From Tolypeutes matacus (lineage: Eukaryota; Chordata; Mammalia; Cingulata; Chlamyphoridae), in assembly GCA_026826555.1 (NCBI GenBank), contig JAKSZT010054565.1, forward strand, positions 1,814,186 through 1,878,185: a DNA stretch of 64,000 nt. The letters are read 5' to 3'. The translations under genes and the position numbers were made by a program. Below, piece by piece: positions 22,408 through 32,879 of the stretch. Below the pieces are notes generated by a model, which was not told the DNA's origin, did no database searches, and saw nothing but the letters and a program-made list of their open reading frames with translations. Numbering within the stretch: the stretch's first letter is position 1; each line of letters begins with the position of its first letter.

Positions 22408-22590
22408 GGGAAGCGGCTGTGGCTCAATCAGTAGGGCTCCCGTTTACCATATGGGAGGCCCCGGGTTCGGTTCCCGGGGCCTCCTGGTGAAGGCGAGCCT
22501 GCCCGCACAGCGTGGTTAGCTGACCCAGCGAGTACAAGCAGCAAGGGGGGGATAAATGAATAAATAAATAAAATCTTTAAAAAAAAAAAA
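22408..22590 (+). mobile_element. DAS-type SINE, T+ form, with 14-15-bp TSD
   Basis: Near-intact copy of the same type as at 10431, with B box GGTTCGGTTCC, second domain and AATAAATAAATAAAATCTTT tail. The TSD AGAAGGAAGAGATT lies at 22394-22407 and 22591-22604. Around the B box, GAGGCCCCGGG and CCCGGGGCCTC form an 11-bp perfect stem closing the 7-nt TTCGGTT loop, longer than the 5-bp T stem of a tRNA. Confidence 0.95.
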
Positions 22591-22619
22591 AGAAGGAAGA
22601 GATTTAAGGAAATACCCCC

Positions 22620-23087
22620 TGTTGAGGATTGAATCATGTCTCCCCAAAAAGGTATGTTCAGGTCCTAACCCCTGATCCTGTGGGTGTGAACACATTTGTA
22701 AACAGGTCCTTTGAAGAGGTTCTCAGTTTAGGTGTGCCAAACTGAATGAGAGTGAACCTTAATCCAATATGGCTGAAGTCCTGATAAGCAAAGGAAATTG
22801 GGCACCAAGAGAGAAACCAGAGGGAGCCACAAAATTTGGAAGTCAACAGAACACAGAGGAGAAAGGAGAAGATGCCGCCATGTACATTGCCATGTGACAG
22901 AAAAGCCAAGGACCAATGATCGCTGGCAGCCAGCCCCAGAATGCTACAGTCTTCAGGGAGAAAGCATAGCTTTGCTGACACCTTGATTTGGACTTCTCCT
23001 AGCCTCAAAACCATGAGCCAATAAATTCCCATGGTTTAAGCCAACCCACTGTGTGGTATTTGTTTTAGCGACTAGGAAACTAAAACA
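22620..23087 (+). mobile_element. Solo LTR, MaLR-like
   Basis: Starts TGTTGAGGATTGAATC and ends GGAAACTAAAACA, the TG...CA ends of an LTR. Inside are CCTAACCCCTGATCCTGTGG, CATGTGACAGAAAAGCC, GCCTCAAAACCATGAGCC, a polyadenylation signal AATAAA near 23020 and TTTAAGCCAACCCACTG, the arrangement typical of ERVL-MaLR LTRs. The five flanking bases (CCCCC and TCCCA) share three positions, so the TSD is eroded. It has no coding capacity. Confidence 0.75.
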
Positions 23088-23154
23088 TCCCATAGTTATG
23101 AATTTGAATTGGAAGGATTAGTATATATTCATGAGACATTTTATCTTTTTTAAA

Positions 23155-23305
23155 GATTAGATAGGTAGATGATAGAAAGATAGAGACAGATGATAGATGA
23201 TAGAGATAGATATATAGGTAGATGAGAGAGAGAGAGATACATAGGTATAGAATGATGATTGATAGATAATAGAAAGAAGGAAGGAAGGAAGGAAGGAAGA
23301 TAGAT
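23155..23305 (+). repeat. GATA / GGAA microsatellite
   Basis: Interrupted GATA and GATAGA repeats (TAGATAGGTAGATGATAGAA) change near 23275 to AAGG/GGAA repeats (GAAGGAAGGAAGGAAGGAAG). The chance frames on the minus strand are rich in Ser, Ile and Tyr only because of this repeat. Confidence 0.95.
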
Positions 23306-24324
23306 ACTCCACTATTGCAGCAGCAAATGTACAAGATAGGCCTGGAAATCTTGTCATACCAGATAGCAAGGATACTAGCAGAGACTAAAAGATAATGTCA
23401 AAAGGACTCAGGAACCAACTGTCAGAGGCTCTCACTGGCCAAATAGGGGACAATTTGAGTTTCTAGAAAAATTACAATTGTAATGGATTAAAACCCATCG
23501 AATATGTTTAAACCTTTAACTCATAGAGTTACCAAAAACATGGTCACCTTCAGAGGATGATAAGGAACAAATTCATTACCTTGAAAACTGGTAAATAAAG
23601 GGAAAAAATCAAGCATTTATCCTGCCTTTCATCATGAGTAACCAAATCATAGACGAGTAGAAGCTGCTCTTTATAGAAGTCCTCAAATTAATCTAGGGAA
23701 AAAATGATGGAATTTTAGAATCTCTCCATTTTGAAACCCCACAATGAATTAGCAGAACTAGGCATTGTACAGCGACAGCTGTTAACATCACAGAGAGAGA
23801 GGCAACCAGATTTTATGTGTCTCTCATGAAAGAACTCAACACGTCTACAGTCTTGCCAAAAGGACTGAGCCCAAGTCTGATCCAGCCTCTGGATTCAGCC
23901 GCCAATTTGCAGGAAACACAGAGGATCGTTTTGAACTGCACCAAGAGTCTCAATCAGGAAAAACCCAGGGAACTCTGTGGGTCAGAAGGTCCAAGTTGTT
24001 CAAAAGATAGATTGTAAAAGCAAGAGAGTGATGGAGGAGGAGACTGGATTAAAAGAGACTCAAAATACAGATCCAAAAAAAATTTTTTTAATGGCAAGGA
24101 AGGCACACTTGGGTGAGCAAAGTATGAAGAAAGACAGGGACTCCATTACCATAAAAGTCAGCGTCAGAGTCACTTTTACAGGGAGAGAGGCAGTTGGGGT
24201 TGGGAAGAGGAAAGCGAAGGGCTTCTGGAGATGCTGGCAAAGTTCTGTTCTTTCAAATCTGGGTGTTGGTTGCTATGTTGTTAGACAAACTCATTGAATT
24301 ATACATTTGTTTGGTTCGTTTCTT
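23306..24324. other. Unique or unassigned old sequence, no gene seen
   Basis: A/T-leaning sequence without a recognisable exon. It may hold diverged LINE pieces, but I see no landmark that allows a call. Confidence 0.3.
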
Positions 24325-24335
24325 CTGTCTGTTTT

Positions 24336-24517
24336 TTTTTTTTTTTTTTAGATTTTATTTATTTATTCATTTATCCCCCCCTTGCTGCTTGTGCTCGCTG
24401 GGTCAGCTAACCACGCCGTGCGGGCGGGCTTGCCTTCACCAGGAGGCCCCGGGAACCGAACCCGGGGCCTCCCATATGGTAAACAGGAGCCCTACTGATT
24501 GAGCCACAGCCGCTTCC
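24336..24517 (-). mobile_element. DAS-type SINE, T+ form, minus strand, with TSD
   Basis: Reverse copy of the type at 10431. It opens with T18 and the complement of AAATAAATAAAATCT, and ends CCACAGCCGCTTCCC. The B box reads GGTTCGGTTCC on the minus strand, enclosed by the same GAGGCCCCGGG/CCCGGGGCCTC stem. The TSD CTGTCTGTTTT lies at 24325-24335 and 24518-24528. Confidence 0.95.
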
Positions 24518-24689
24518 CTGTCTGTTTTGTTTTACAACAAAAATATTTCTTTCAAATTTTTTACCAATCCCAACAGTTTAATCCTCATTCTCCACACACC
24601 CAAAGCTGTGGCTATGACTCCGATTTCCCAACATGATGCCCTAGGGCACTGGCCCAGAGTAAGGACTCTGGTGTCTATTAGAAAGATCT

Positions 24690-24805
24690 ACTGGCCCACC
24701 AGAATATAAGCTCTGGAAGTTCAGAGACCATGTCCGACAGTTCCCTGCTGTGTTCCCAGCTGTGTCTGGCACACAGTCGGTGCTCAATAAACCCCTACTA
24801 GAAAA
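24690..24805 (+). repeat. L2/MIR-type 3' end
   Basis: AGAATATAAGCTCTGGAAGT, then GTGTCTGGCACACAGTCGGT and GCTCAATAAACCCCTACT match the shared 3' end of L2 and MIR elements (AGAATGTAAGCTCC... GCCTGGCACATAGTAGGCGC TCAATAAA). Confidence 0.8.
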
Positions 24806-27400
24806 GCTAGCTCTTTTCTAGGTTTTGAACAAATGTACGGTAGAGGGCAGATTCAGAGGTTTCACTTTGTCATAGAAAAGACGCCCAGAGCCCCTCTCAA
24901 AGGCCCGGCTCCTCCCTCTTTCCAAGTCTGTCATGTCTGCATCTCCAAGGTCGCTCTCTGGCCCACCTTTGGACACCATGCATCCCACCACCTGGACTAG
25001 TATCTGGGGACCTCCTTAGTGAGCCACTGCTCCTCTGTGAAGGATGCGTCACTGCTTCCAAAAGACCAGGGGAGGGAGGCTGGACTGTATTTTGCCTTCA
25101 TTTGAACCAAAGTTAGGAGATGCTTCAGAGAAGTGGCGACAGTGCCCAGGCCCTATTACCTACTGTGGGGCTGCTCAGGGGAAGAAGCCACATCTGTGGG
25201 CTCTGGGTTCCAGGCGGGCTCATCATGTCAGGGGAGGACAGTGCACCCGCACTGGTGGGCGCAGGCCATCTGCCATTTCCGCTTCCCCTCCAGGCTCCCA
25301 ACTCCAGCTCTTAGGGCCCCCAAGAACATGGGGATCCCAGATGCACCCATGTACAGACATGAGACACTGCCTCCAAGTGTGGCAACCCAAAATAGGGCAT
25401 GTTTGGAAGGTAGCATTATTTAAGGTGATTTTGATGAAATTCAGGCTTACCCCAAATCCCTGAGAATTAATTACTTCCCACAGGCCCCTCCATCATGGTT
25501 AATGCCCACCCAACAGATGGGGCAACAGAGGCAAAAGGGTTTGATCCTCCTTATCCCAGGTGGAGAGGGTAGAGGGTCCTTGAGAGGTGATGCCTCTAGT
25601 TCCCCTTGATCTAGCATTCACTTATGCCTTTCTGGGCAAGGACAGATCCCTTTCCTAACAGACACCTCTGGAATTCTATCTTGGAGGTGAGGAGCAGGCA
25701 GCAGTTCTCTCTCACCTGGCATTTGTCCTCTAGTTAGCTCTCCTCCAGTCAACAGATGCTGCCCACCCCTCCACACACACCCCCTTCCCAAAGGTCAAGC
25801 TACAGAAGCCCAGAGAACCGATCTCGACCCTCAGATCTCCAGGCCACCTCTGCCCAGAGTCACTTGCTGTGACTCATTCTGTTATAGGGAGTTGCTGACT
25901 CTGTCGTCGGCTTCGTACCCTAGTTAAATGGCAGGCACAACGAGATCGGACCAAGCCCACCCCTACTTTCACAGAGCGTAGAGCCTGGCTAGCGGGCATC
26001 CAAGCATCTGTGCCCAGTGGTTTCCAGACGTGGATAGAGGCTCCCTTGTTTTTTTTAAAAAAGGATTAAATCACATTTCCCTCAAGTAACCTTAGTCACT
26101 GCCAGTTTAAGTACAGTAAACCCATTTTCAAGAGCATTATCTAGGAAGCCTAAACGTTGTTTCCTGGCATTATATAATCCCCCGTAATGGAAAACCACTA
26201 ATGAGGATGCCAACAGCAGGTGCAAACGGCAGTTTTGCATCAATAGAAAATTCAATTCTAATCAATCTCTTCACAGCCAACATAACTGAGTCTTCACGGG
26301 GCTCACTGGCCTCCACCCCCCACCCCCTCATCACTGGTCCCTTGACAGGCCTGTCTTGCCCACTGCTATGCTGGAATTTGCCTGGAAACAAAGGGAAAAA
26401 CTGCTGATACCATCTCGGGCAATGTGGGTTTGCAGTGAGTCTCCTTATTTCCATCACCAAGTTATTACTGACATCCAAGACGCTGAGCGCAGTCTCAGAG
26501 GCCTTCCCTCCATGTAAATAGCATCCCGCTTTGTTATTTATTTCTTAGCATGCCTCTTTCTTCCCCTGCCCCCAGGGTTTTGTTTTTCTTTCCTTCTTTC
26601 TTTCTGAAGACATCACAAGGGTCACATCTCTCTTTGCTAGGGCAGAGCTCGCCACTCAGCAGCAGAAGAAAGAATTATGAGCCAGGCGAATACCCGTGCC
26701 TGTAGGTGGGTATGTCTGGTCAGCCTCCCCATCCTCCCAGGTCCCAACAATATTTCATGGATGGATGACAGCCAGTTTAAAAGCCATCACTGTGAAGCCA
26801 CAAGAAAATGCACAGAATTCATAAACTCCCAATATTGCCTCATCTGATCTATTTCCTTCATTGCTTTCTTCTCCCAGCCTTAAATTGTGATCAGCTTCAG
26901 CGTTGAGCAAAGTTGCGTCAGCCTAAATGCTCAGACCAGCTCCGTTAATTAAAATGCTCCATCTGTGCTGATTTCCAATAGGCTCTGCTCCCAGCAAATG
27001 TAAGCACACAGAAATAAAGCAAAAAGCAGACTTTGGGGCTTCGTGCCCTCGGAGCAGCAAGCCAAACAGAGAAGGGGGGCATTGCCCTAAAGGTCTGCGG
27101 TTGAAAGAGGAAGCTGCAACTTTGGAGCCCTCTCTTGACGCTGGGCTCATACACTGCCCCCCCATCACAGTGAGCAGTTTGTGTGGGTGAGTGGTCTCCC
27201 CACCATACTGGGGCATTGGGCTCTGCCTTGGATAGCTCAGAAAGCTCTGCACCTTCTGCAGCCAGAGATAGATATCTGGATTTCTGCCCTGCCCCAGGTG
27301 TTAGGTTTGAAATGATATTGATCTTGAATCGCAAGAAAACGTTGTAAACATGTTGACCACTAATAGAATGCCAATAAATTGAGAAAAGCACGTTTGGTTT
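24806..27400. other. Unique stretch with AT-rich conserved-looking blocks
   Basis: No exon or repeat recognised. 26060-26560 and 26800-27010 are AT-rich and CpG-poor with runs such as TGGCATTATATAATCCCCCG, AACCACTAATGAGGATGCC and CCGTTAATTAAAATGC, which look like noncoding regulatory DNA. 24900-26030 is ordinary GC-balanced sequence. Confidence 0.35.
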
Positions 27401-29119
27401 TTTTTAATAAGTGATAAACAGATCTTTGTGCAAAGAAATGATATGGATCGGCAAGATGGCAGCTAGACGGGCACTTCTTACAAAAACTCGGGGCAGACGC
27501 CGCTTCAGCGGGCATCAGGTTGAGGTTGCTTGGTGCCTGGTCACTCTGACTCCAATGCCCATGCCCTGCTGTGAGTCTAGCCACTGCTCTCACTCCCACC
27601 GCTGGCTCTGGAGCCTCCACTGAACCACACCTTAGACCTTATCCCCAACCCCGCTTGTTAAAGGTATCTGATGGATCGTAAAGACTGTCTCCATCTTCAA
27701 ATGCATTATGTGCCCTGACCTGGTAATAGTGTATTGGTCGTGTTGGCAGCTTATGATTAAGCAAAGCAAATAAACTGCATTGAGCACTCAACTAGAGTGG
27801 TGTGGGATCTGCCTTCCAGAGCTAAATTTAGTTTCGGTTTCCATCTGCTTTCAGTTTGTAACAACCACTACATTATGCGACACCAGGTGGGCTGAGAGCA
27901 CCATCAAGTGTGGCTGCAGAACCAAGGAGGCCCTATCCCTCTAGTAGCCCATCACCCACATCGTTGCCAGACACCCTTTTGCCAACTGCTGAATCAAAGT
28001 CCCCAGGCAGGAATCCAGGGCTGGATCTGGGCAGAAAACTGGGGTCTATGCCCCATCTGCCATCGTTCTTGGACCTTGGTGTCCAAAGTCAGGGGCACCT
28101 GCCTCACTTTCATGCTTCTGAAGACCGCCAGGGGCAGCCAGACCGAGCAGAAAGCCCAGAAGAACCAGAGTAAGGGTTGGAATGGGGTCCGGGTTGGCTC
28201 CATACCTCTAGGAGCCTGGGTTCCTTGGTAGGGTTTGGGGTCACAGGGCCAAAATCCTCTCTGCAGGCATTAGTCCCATCCCTGGGTATTGATTTCCCTC
28301 AAGGACTTGGAGGTGTTCCTGGTTTCCTGGTCAAACTCTGATCTGTAAATACATTCTAAGCTGCCCCAATTCATCATGGAACCCCTGCCAGCCCCCACAG
28401 CCCTGTCTGCTCTCTGCCCTACAAGGTCCACCCTCCTCATGTAGCCTGCTTCCTGCCCACTGGCTCCTTGCTGCCTCGATGGGACAAGTAGAATTTCTCT
28501 GCTGCTGTGGATGCTGAGTTGGCTTCTCCTCTCTGTATTTTCCAGGCCTAGACTCATCCTTGGGTCACCCCTTGCTCTTCTGTTGCTATGATGGCCTGGA
28601 TGTGGAAGGTAGAGAAGAAGTCTTAATGGCTGCCCAAGGGATGTCAGGGGAGGCACAGTGAGTCTCTGTCTCCCAATCCTGCTCCCCTTTCTTACATCAT
28701 ACCCCTGAGGTTCAGAAATCCTCACTGACCTGGAGGTGAACACTGTGGTCCCAGATCCATATGAGGCTGAACCAAACAAGGTCAGGCAATAGAGGTGGTT
28801 GGGGAGTCTTGACCAATGAAGGGGAAAGTTGATGAGTTAGATAAGTTACGCTGAAGGCTGGAGCCATAGTCCTTTGAGACCTGAAAACTTGAGTTTTTAA
28901 GGATCACAATTTATGTTACACCCAACAACCAATAATAAAAACAAAAGTAAAACCCATAAAACCCTGTCCCCATTTGGAATTGTAACTGAGAAATTAGATG
29001 TTCTTCTCAAGGGTGGAAACTGGAAGGAGAATAGAAACTTTCCTCAGGGTAGCCATCAGGGCCTGAAAACAGATAGAGAACAGCTTGATCCCATGTGTGA
29101 TACATATAGCTCCTACTAC
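27401..29119. other. Unique sequence, no gene seen
   Basis: Mixed-composition sequence. The long minus-strand frame at 28270-28779 (169 codons) shows no recognisable domain and has no supporting splice or start context. No repeat was identified with confidence. Confidence 0.3.
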
Positions 29120-29619
29120 TATGACAGTCTGAAGCTGGGTGGACCCCAAAAGATCATGTGCTTAGAGTGAATCCATTCCTGTGTGTGTAAACCTATTGTA
29201 GGTAGGAACTTTTGATTAAATCACTTAGTTAAGGGACTTTAATTAGATTGCGTGACCCAGGGTGGGTCTTAGTCCTCTTACTGGTATACTTTATAACCAG
29301 AGGAATAAAAAGCTACAGACACAGAAAAAAGCTGCAAAGACAGAGAGAAGCCTCCAGAAGTTGAAATCAATGAACCCAGGAGAGAGAAAAGCTACAGATG
29401 GAGCAGCCAGAAGCTGAAGGCAACAAGGCCTGGAGGACAGGGGAGCAGGCACTGCTATGTGTGCCTGATCACTCATTGCTGCCGCCTGGTGAGAAAGCAG
29501 CTCTTAGGATGCCTTGATTGGGACACTTTCATGGCCTCAGAACATATAAGCTTGTAAGTTTAAAATTCCTATTGTGAAGACAACTCATTTCTGGTATATT
29601 GCATTGGCAAACTAAAACA
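29120..29619 (+). mobile_element. Solo LTR, MaLR-like, with exact 5-bp TSD
   Basis: Starts TATGACAGTCTGAAGC (ancestral TG changed to TA) and ends GGCAAACTAAAACA. It is flanked by ACTAC at 29115-29119 and ACTAC at 29620-29624, the 5-bp TSD expected for an ERVL/MaLR insertion. Internal text (AGATGGAGCAGCCAGAAGCT, ATTTCTGGTATATTGC) is closely shared with the nested LTR at 55056-55556, so both are one subfamily. A solo LTR arises by recombination between the two LTRs of a former full element. Confidence 0.88.
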
Positions 29620-29743
29620 ACTACCTTAACAGGGATTGACCTTGCCCTTGCTTCCCTCCCCCCACCCCCCCAGTCTTCCCTCCCCATAACTCCCTGGAAG
29701 CACACTGAACTTTGGCTCCCATCTTGTTTTGAGAAAAGAGCAC

Positions 29744-29806
29744 AATCCAAGGTGCATTCCTGTGCTCACTTCGGCAGCACATATACTAAAATCCAAGGTG
29801 CATTCC
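29744..29806 (+). pseudogene. 3'-truncated U6 snRNA retrocopy without a tail, with 17-bp TSD
   Basis: 29762-29792 matches the first 31 nt of U6 snRNA with one change: GTGCTCACTTCGGCAGCACA followed by TATACTAAAAT (U6 has CTCGCTTCGG). Then it stops. It is flanked by an exact 17-bp direct repeat, AATCCAAGGTGCATTCC, at 29744-29760 and 29790-29806. There is no poly(A). The U6 text overlaps the first bases of the right repeat (AAT), as if the cDNA was primed at a short match inside U6. One extra T separates the left repeat from the U6 start. This fits the known class of tailless, 3'-truncated retropseudogenes. Having only the 5' stem-loop, it cannot function in splicing. Confidence 0.93.
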
Positions 29807-30329
29807 CAAAACCAGCACGAAAGCCCCTGGCATTTAGCCACTTTTGTTCCCTAACCATTTGTAATCGGTAGAGCAGTTACCATAGGTAAAGACATACTCA
29901 AGTGAACTTCTTGCCTGTATTGTTGTCTGTTTCAAGGTACTGCAGCTCTCTGTAAGTTCCTCTAATAAATGCTTTTGGACTGACCACCATGGCATTTGAT
30001 GCAACTGGCACCATTGTAGGGTGGGTTGGGCAATGCAATGCCGGCTGGATCTTTCCCTATTTCTTCTTCTGGGGCAAGTTCTGCTACTGGTTCAGCTGGA
30101 CACAACAGTCCCAGTCACACTTGAAGCTCTTAAGGATGAGACAGGAAACTTCCTTCCTGAACTGGCTCCACACACTGGGCAGGACTGCAGGGCTCTAAGA
30201 CCTAATGTTTAACCTCAACAAAGACCTTGTATCCTTCGTCACAGAGGACATCACAGAGGGCACTCCCATACAGCTCCTGGTCTTCACCTCCTCTCACTTG
30301 ATGATTCATAAAGATTGCATTGGTCATCC
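29807..30329. other. Unassigned sequence, no gene seen
   Basis: 29900-30000 ends with CTCTAATAAATGCTTTTGGAC, which could be the 3' part of an old repeat. Otherwise nothing recognised. Confidence 0.3.
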
Positions 30330-30660
30330 GGCCTGCATCTCAGCTCCCTGGGGTCTGTCCTCCACCACTGCCTGAGCTGTGCTTCTAAAGCACCATATGA
30401 CCAGCCAGTCTGATGCTCAGAAACCATCAGTAACTGTCCACCATTGACCAAATCAGTTCTATAATCCTCACCCTGGAATTTAAAACCAGCTTCTCCTTTC
30501 TTGGGACTAGTCCCTAGACATGGCCCTGCCTTTCCTTCTGTGAACTCCTGTTTATGCTGTTACACCAAAACACCTCCCTCCCTCCCTCCACCCACTGCCA
30601 CTCCTCAAATATCCTTTCATGCTTGCTTTCACCATTCTTATGCAATATTGTTCTGAGAGT
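30330..30660 (+). repeat. Probable L2 fragment
   Basis: CTGTGCTTCTAAAGCACC, TATAATCCTCACCCTGGAAT, CTTCTGTGAACTCCTGTTTA and CTCAAATATCCTTTCATGC follow the order of an L2 3' region, but divergence is high. Confidence 0.5.
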
Positions 30661-30689
30661 TTTAGCCTGTGTAATAAGTCAAGAAAAAA

Positions 30690-32121
30690 TATATAGATAT
30701 GATAATGGAAAAATAATTATTTGAAGATGATATGGTTTTTAAAAACAAAACAATGAAAAGCCATTAGAACATAAACAACCAAAGAGGAACTTAGATCAAT
30801 AGTTTCCTTATATACAAATAGTAACGAGTTAACTATAATGAAAATAAATGTCCCATTCACAGTGCACCAAAAATATAAAATATAAAGGGATAAACTAAAA
30901 AAAAGTCTATAATACCTGTATGGAAATTGAAAAAAAAAAAAAAAAAAAAACTCTGCACTATGGGATATAAAATAAGAGCTTAATAAATGAAGAGGCATAT
31001 TAATGGCATAGAAGACTTGGTAATAAAAATATTTCACTTCTCCCTAAACTAATCTATAAATGTAATTCCAATAAAAATTCCAGCAGAATTTAGGGAGAAG
31101 AACCTGATAAATTTAATCTAAAATTCAACTGGAAGAATTCCAAATGACCAAGATGAACTAAGAAATTTTTTAAAAAGGAAAAAGAGCAACAAATGTAGAA
31201 GTCACTACTGGATATTAAACAATATAAAGTAACTCTCATTAATATTAGGCATAGGTGAGTAAAACAACAGAACAGTGTCCAGAAATAGATTTTTCATATA
31301 TGTAGGAATTCAGGAGTACTAAGAATAACAGCAGATAATTACTGGACACTTCCTATTTTCCAGGCCCTGTTCTAAGCACATTTATTAACTCATTTAATAC
31401 TGACAGCAACCTAATGAAGTAGGTTACTATCACCATCCCACTTTTCAGATGAGGAAACTAAGGCACAAAGAAGTTGCATAACTCATCCAAGGGCACACAT
31501 TACTATATGATAAGGGGGGCAAATAAAGTCAGTGTAAAAAGAATAGTCTATATAGCATTGGGGGTAAATGGAAGAAAATAAAATTAGGTTTACTGTCTTA
31601 ACCATGTACAAAATTGAATCCCAGATGTGGTAAAGAGTTAAATGTAAGAAAGATCAAGAGTATTAGATGTTTAGAGCAGTACTGTTCACAATAGCCCAGA
31701 GATGGAAACAGCCTCAATGTCCATCAACTGATGAATGGATAAACAAAGTGTGGAATATTGTTTGGCCATAAAAAAGAATGAAGTACTGATACATGCTACA
31801 ACATAGATGAACCTCAAAAACGTTATATATGCTGAGTGAAAGAAGCCAGAAACAAAAGATCACATATTGCATGAATCCATTCATTTGAAACATCCAGAAG
31901 ACGTAAATCCATAGAAACAGAAAGTAGTCTAGAAGTTGCCAAGGGCTGGGCAGGGGGAGGGGAGAAAGGGAACGACTGCTAATGGATACAGAGTTTGCTT
32001 TTGGGGTGATGGAGATAGAGATGATGGTCTCATAGCATTGTGAACATAATAAATGCCACTGGATTGTACACTTTAAAATGGTTAATTGTTAATTTTATGT
32101 TTCATGAATTTTACCTTAAAA
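30690..32121 (+). mobile_element. L1M-type LINE, ORF2 end and 3' UTR
   Basis: Sense-strand L1 text in order: CCAATAAAAATTCCAGCAGA and AAATTCAACTGGAAGAATTC (ORF2 C-terminal part), then AGCAGTACTGTTCACAATAG, TGATGAATGGATAAACAAAG, GCTGAGTGAAAGAAGCCAGA, and the 3' UTR GTACACTTTAAAATGGTTAA, ending near TTACCTTAAAAAA. All frames are broken. A MIR interrupts it at about 31345-31503. The ORF2 text before 31320 and after 31560 is consistent with one element. Confidence 0.85.
31345..31503 (+). repeat. MIR SINE inside the L1
   Basis: TTCTAAGCACATTTATTAAC, TCAGATGAGGAAACTAAGGC and CAAGGGCACACAT are the MIR core and 3' part in sense. It sits between two blocks of L1 sequence, so it either inserted into the L1 or separates two L1 fragments. 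Confidence 0.85.
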
Positions 32122-32157
32122 AATGTGCTAGAAGAAACTGCAGAAGAGTGCTTTTAT

Positions 32158-32630
32158 AATCTCGGTATGGTAGGTGGTTACCATAATGGCCCCAGGTGTC
32201 CGTGCCCCTTTGGCAATGGGCTGTGCAGCTCTTCCCATAAAGAAGTGAAAGCCGTGGAGTCTATTTCCCCATCCCTTGAAGCTAGGCTGGTCTTGTGACC
32301 TGCTTGGCCAATACACTATGGAGAAGTAACAATGTGCCAGTTCTGGGGCTTCAGCAGTAAGACCCCCTGGAGCTTCCACTTTGTCCTCTTGGAGCTCTAA
32401 GCCGACCACTGGAGCCACTGGAGCTTCCTGGAGGATGAGAGGCCATGTGGCGGAAAACCAAGGTGCCCAGCTGACAGTGGCATCAGTGATCCCAGGTGAG
32501 ACCAGCAGAAAAACCACCCTGCCAAGCTCAGCCCAGATGCCATCCACAGAATCGTGAAAAATGGTCCGTGTTTTAAGCCCTTTGTTTTGAGTGGATTGCT
32601 GTGCAGCACTAGATAATGGATTCATTTGCG
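32158..32630 (+). mobile_element. MLT1-type LTR
   Basis: CATCCCTTGAAGCTAGGCTG, GTCTTGTGACCTGCTTGGCC, AAGTAACAATGTGCCAGTTC, TGGAGGATGAGAGGCCATGT, CCAAGGTGCCCAGCTGACAG and ATCCACAGAATCGTGAAAAA follow the MLT1 (ERVL-MaLR) LTR consensus in order, ending GCTGTGCAGCACTAGATAAT. No coding capacity. The 245-codon minus-strand frame at 32128-32865 lies mostly in this LTR and is not a gene. Confidence 0.85.
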
Positions 32631-32879
32631 CTAAGGAGGACTTTTTTCTTAATGCAGTGCTAAAGGCAGAAATAGCACAAATTTGACTACACAGAAATTT
32701 AAAATTTCCATAAGCCAAAACACAAATAAAACACCAAGAACTAGTGTTTCTCATCCTGAGGGTATACTGAAACTGCCTGGTGAGCTTTTTCAATATACAC
32801 ATACCAGCCCTATCCCAAAGAACCGTTTCAGAGTCTCTAAGCTTTAGGGTAAATGCATGAGGCATTAGGCCATTGTTAG
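32631..32879. other. Unassigned sequence
   Basis: Includes TTTCTCATCCTGAGGGTATA then CTGAAACTGCCTGGTGAGCT and AAACTGTTTC-type text resembling an old MER5-like hAT fragment (AATCACCTGG...). The match is too weak for a firm call. Confidence 0.25.

Noticed and set aside
29762..29792. Functional U6 snRNA gene
   Set aside because: Only the first 31 nt are present, there is no downstream U6 body, and it is flanked by a retroposition TSD.
32128..32865. 245-codon minus-strand frame
   Set aside because: Most of it is antisense to an MLT1-type LTR, and no protein family is recognisable.
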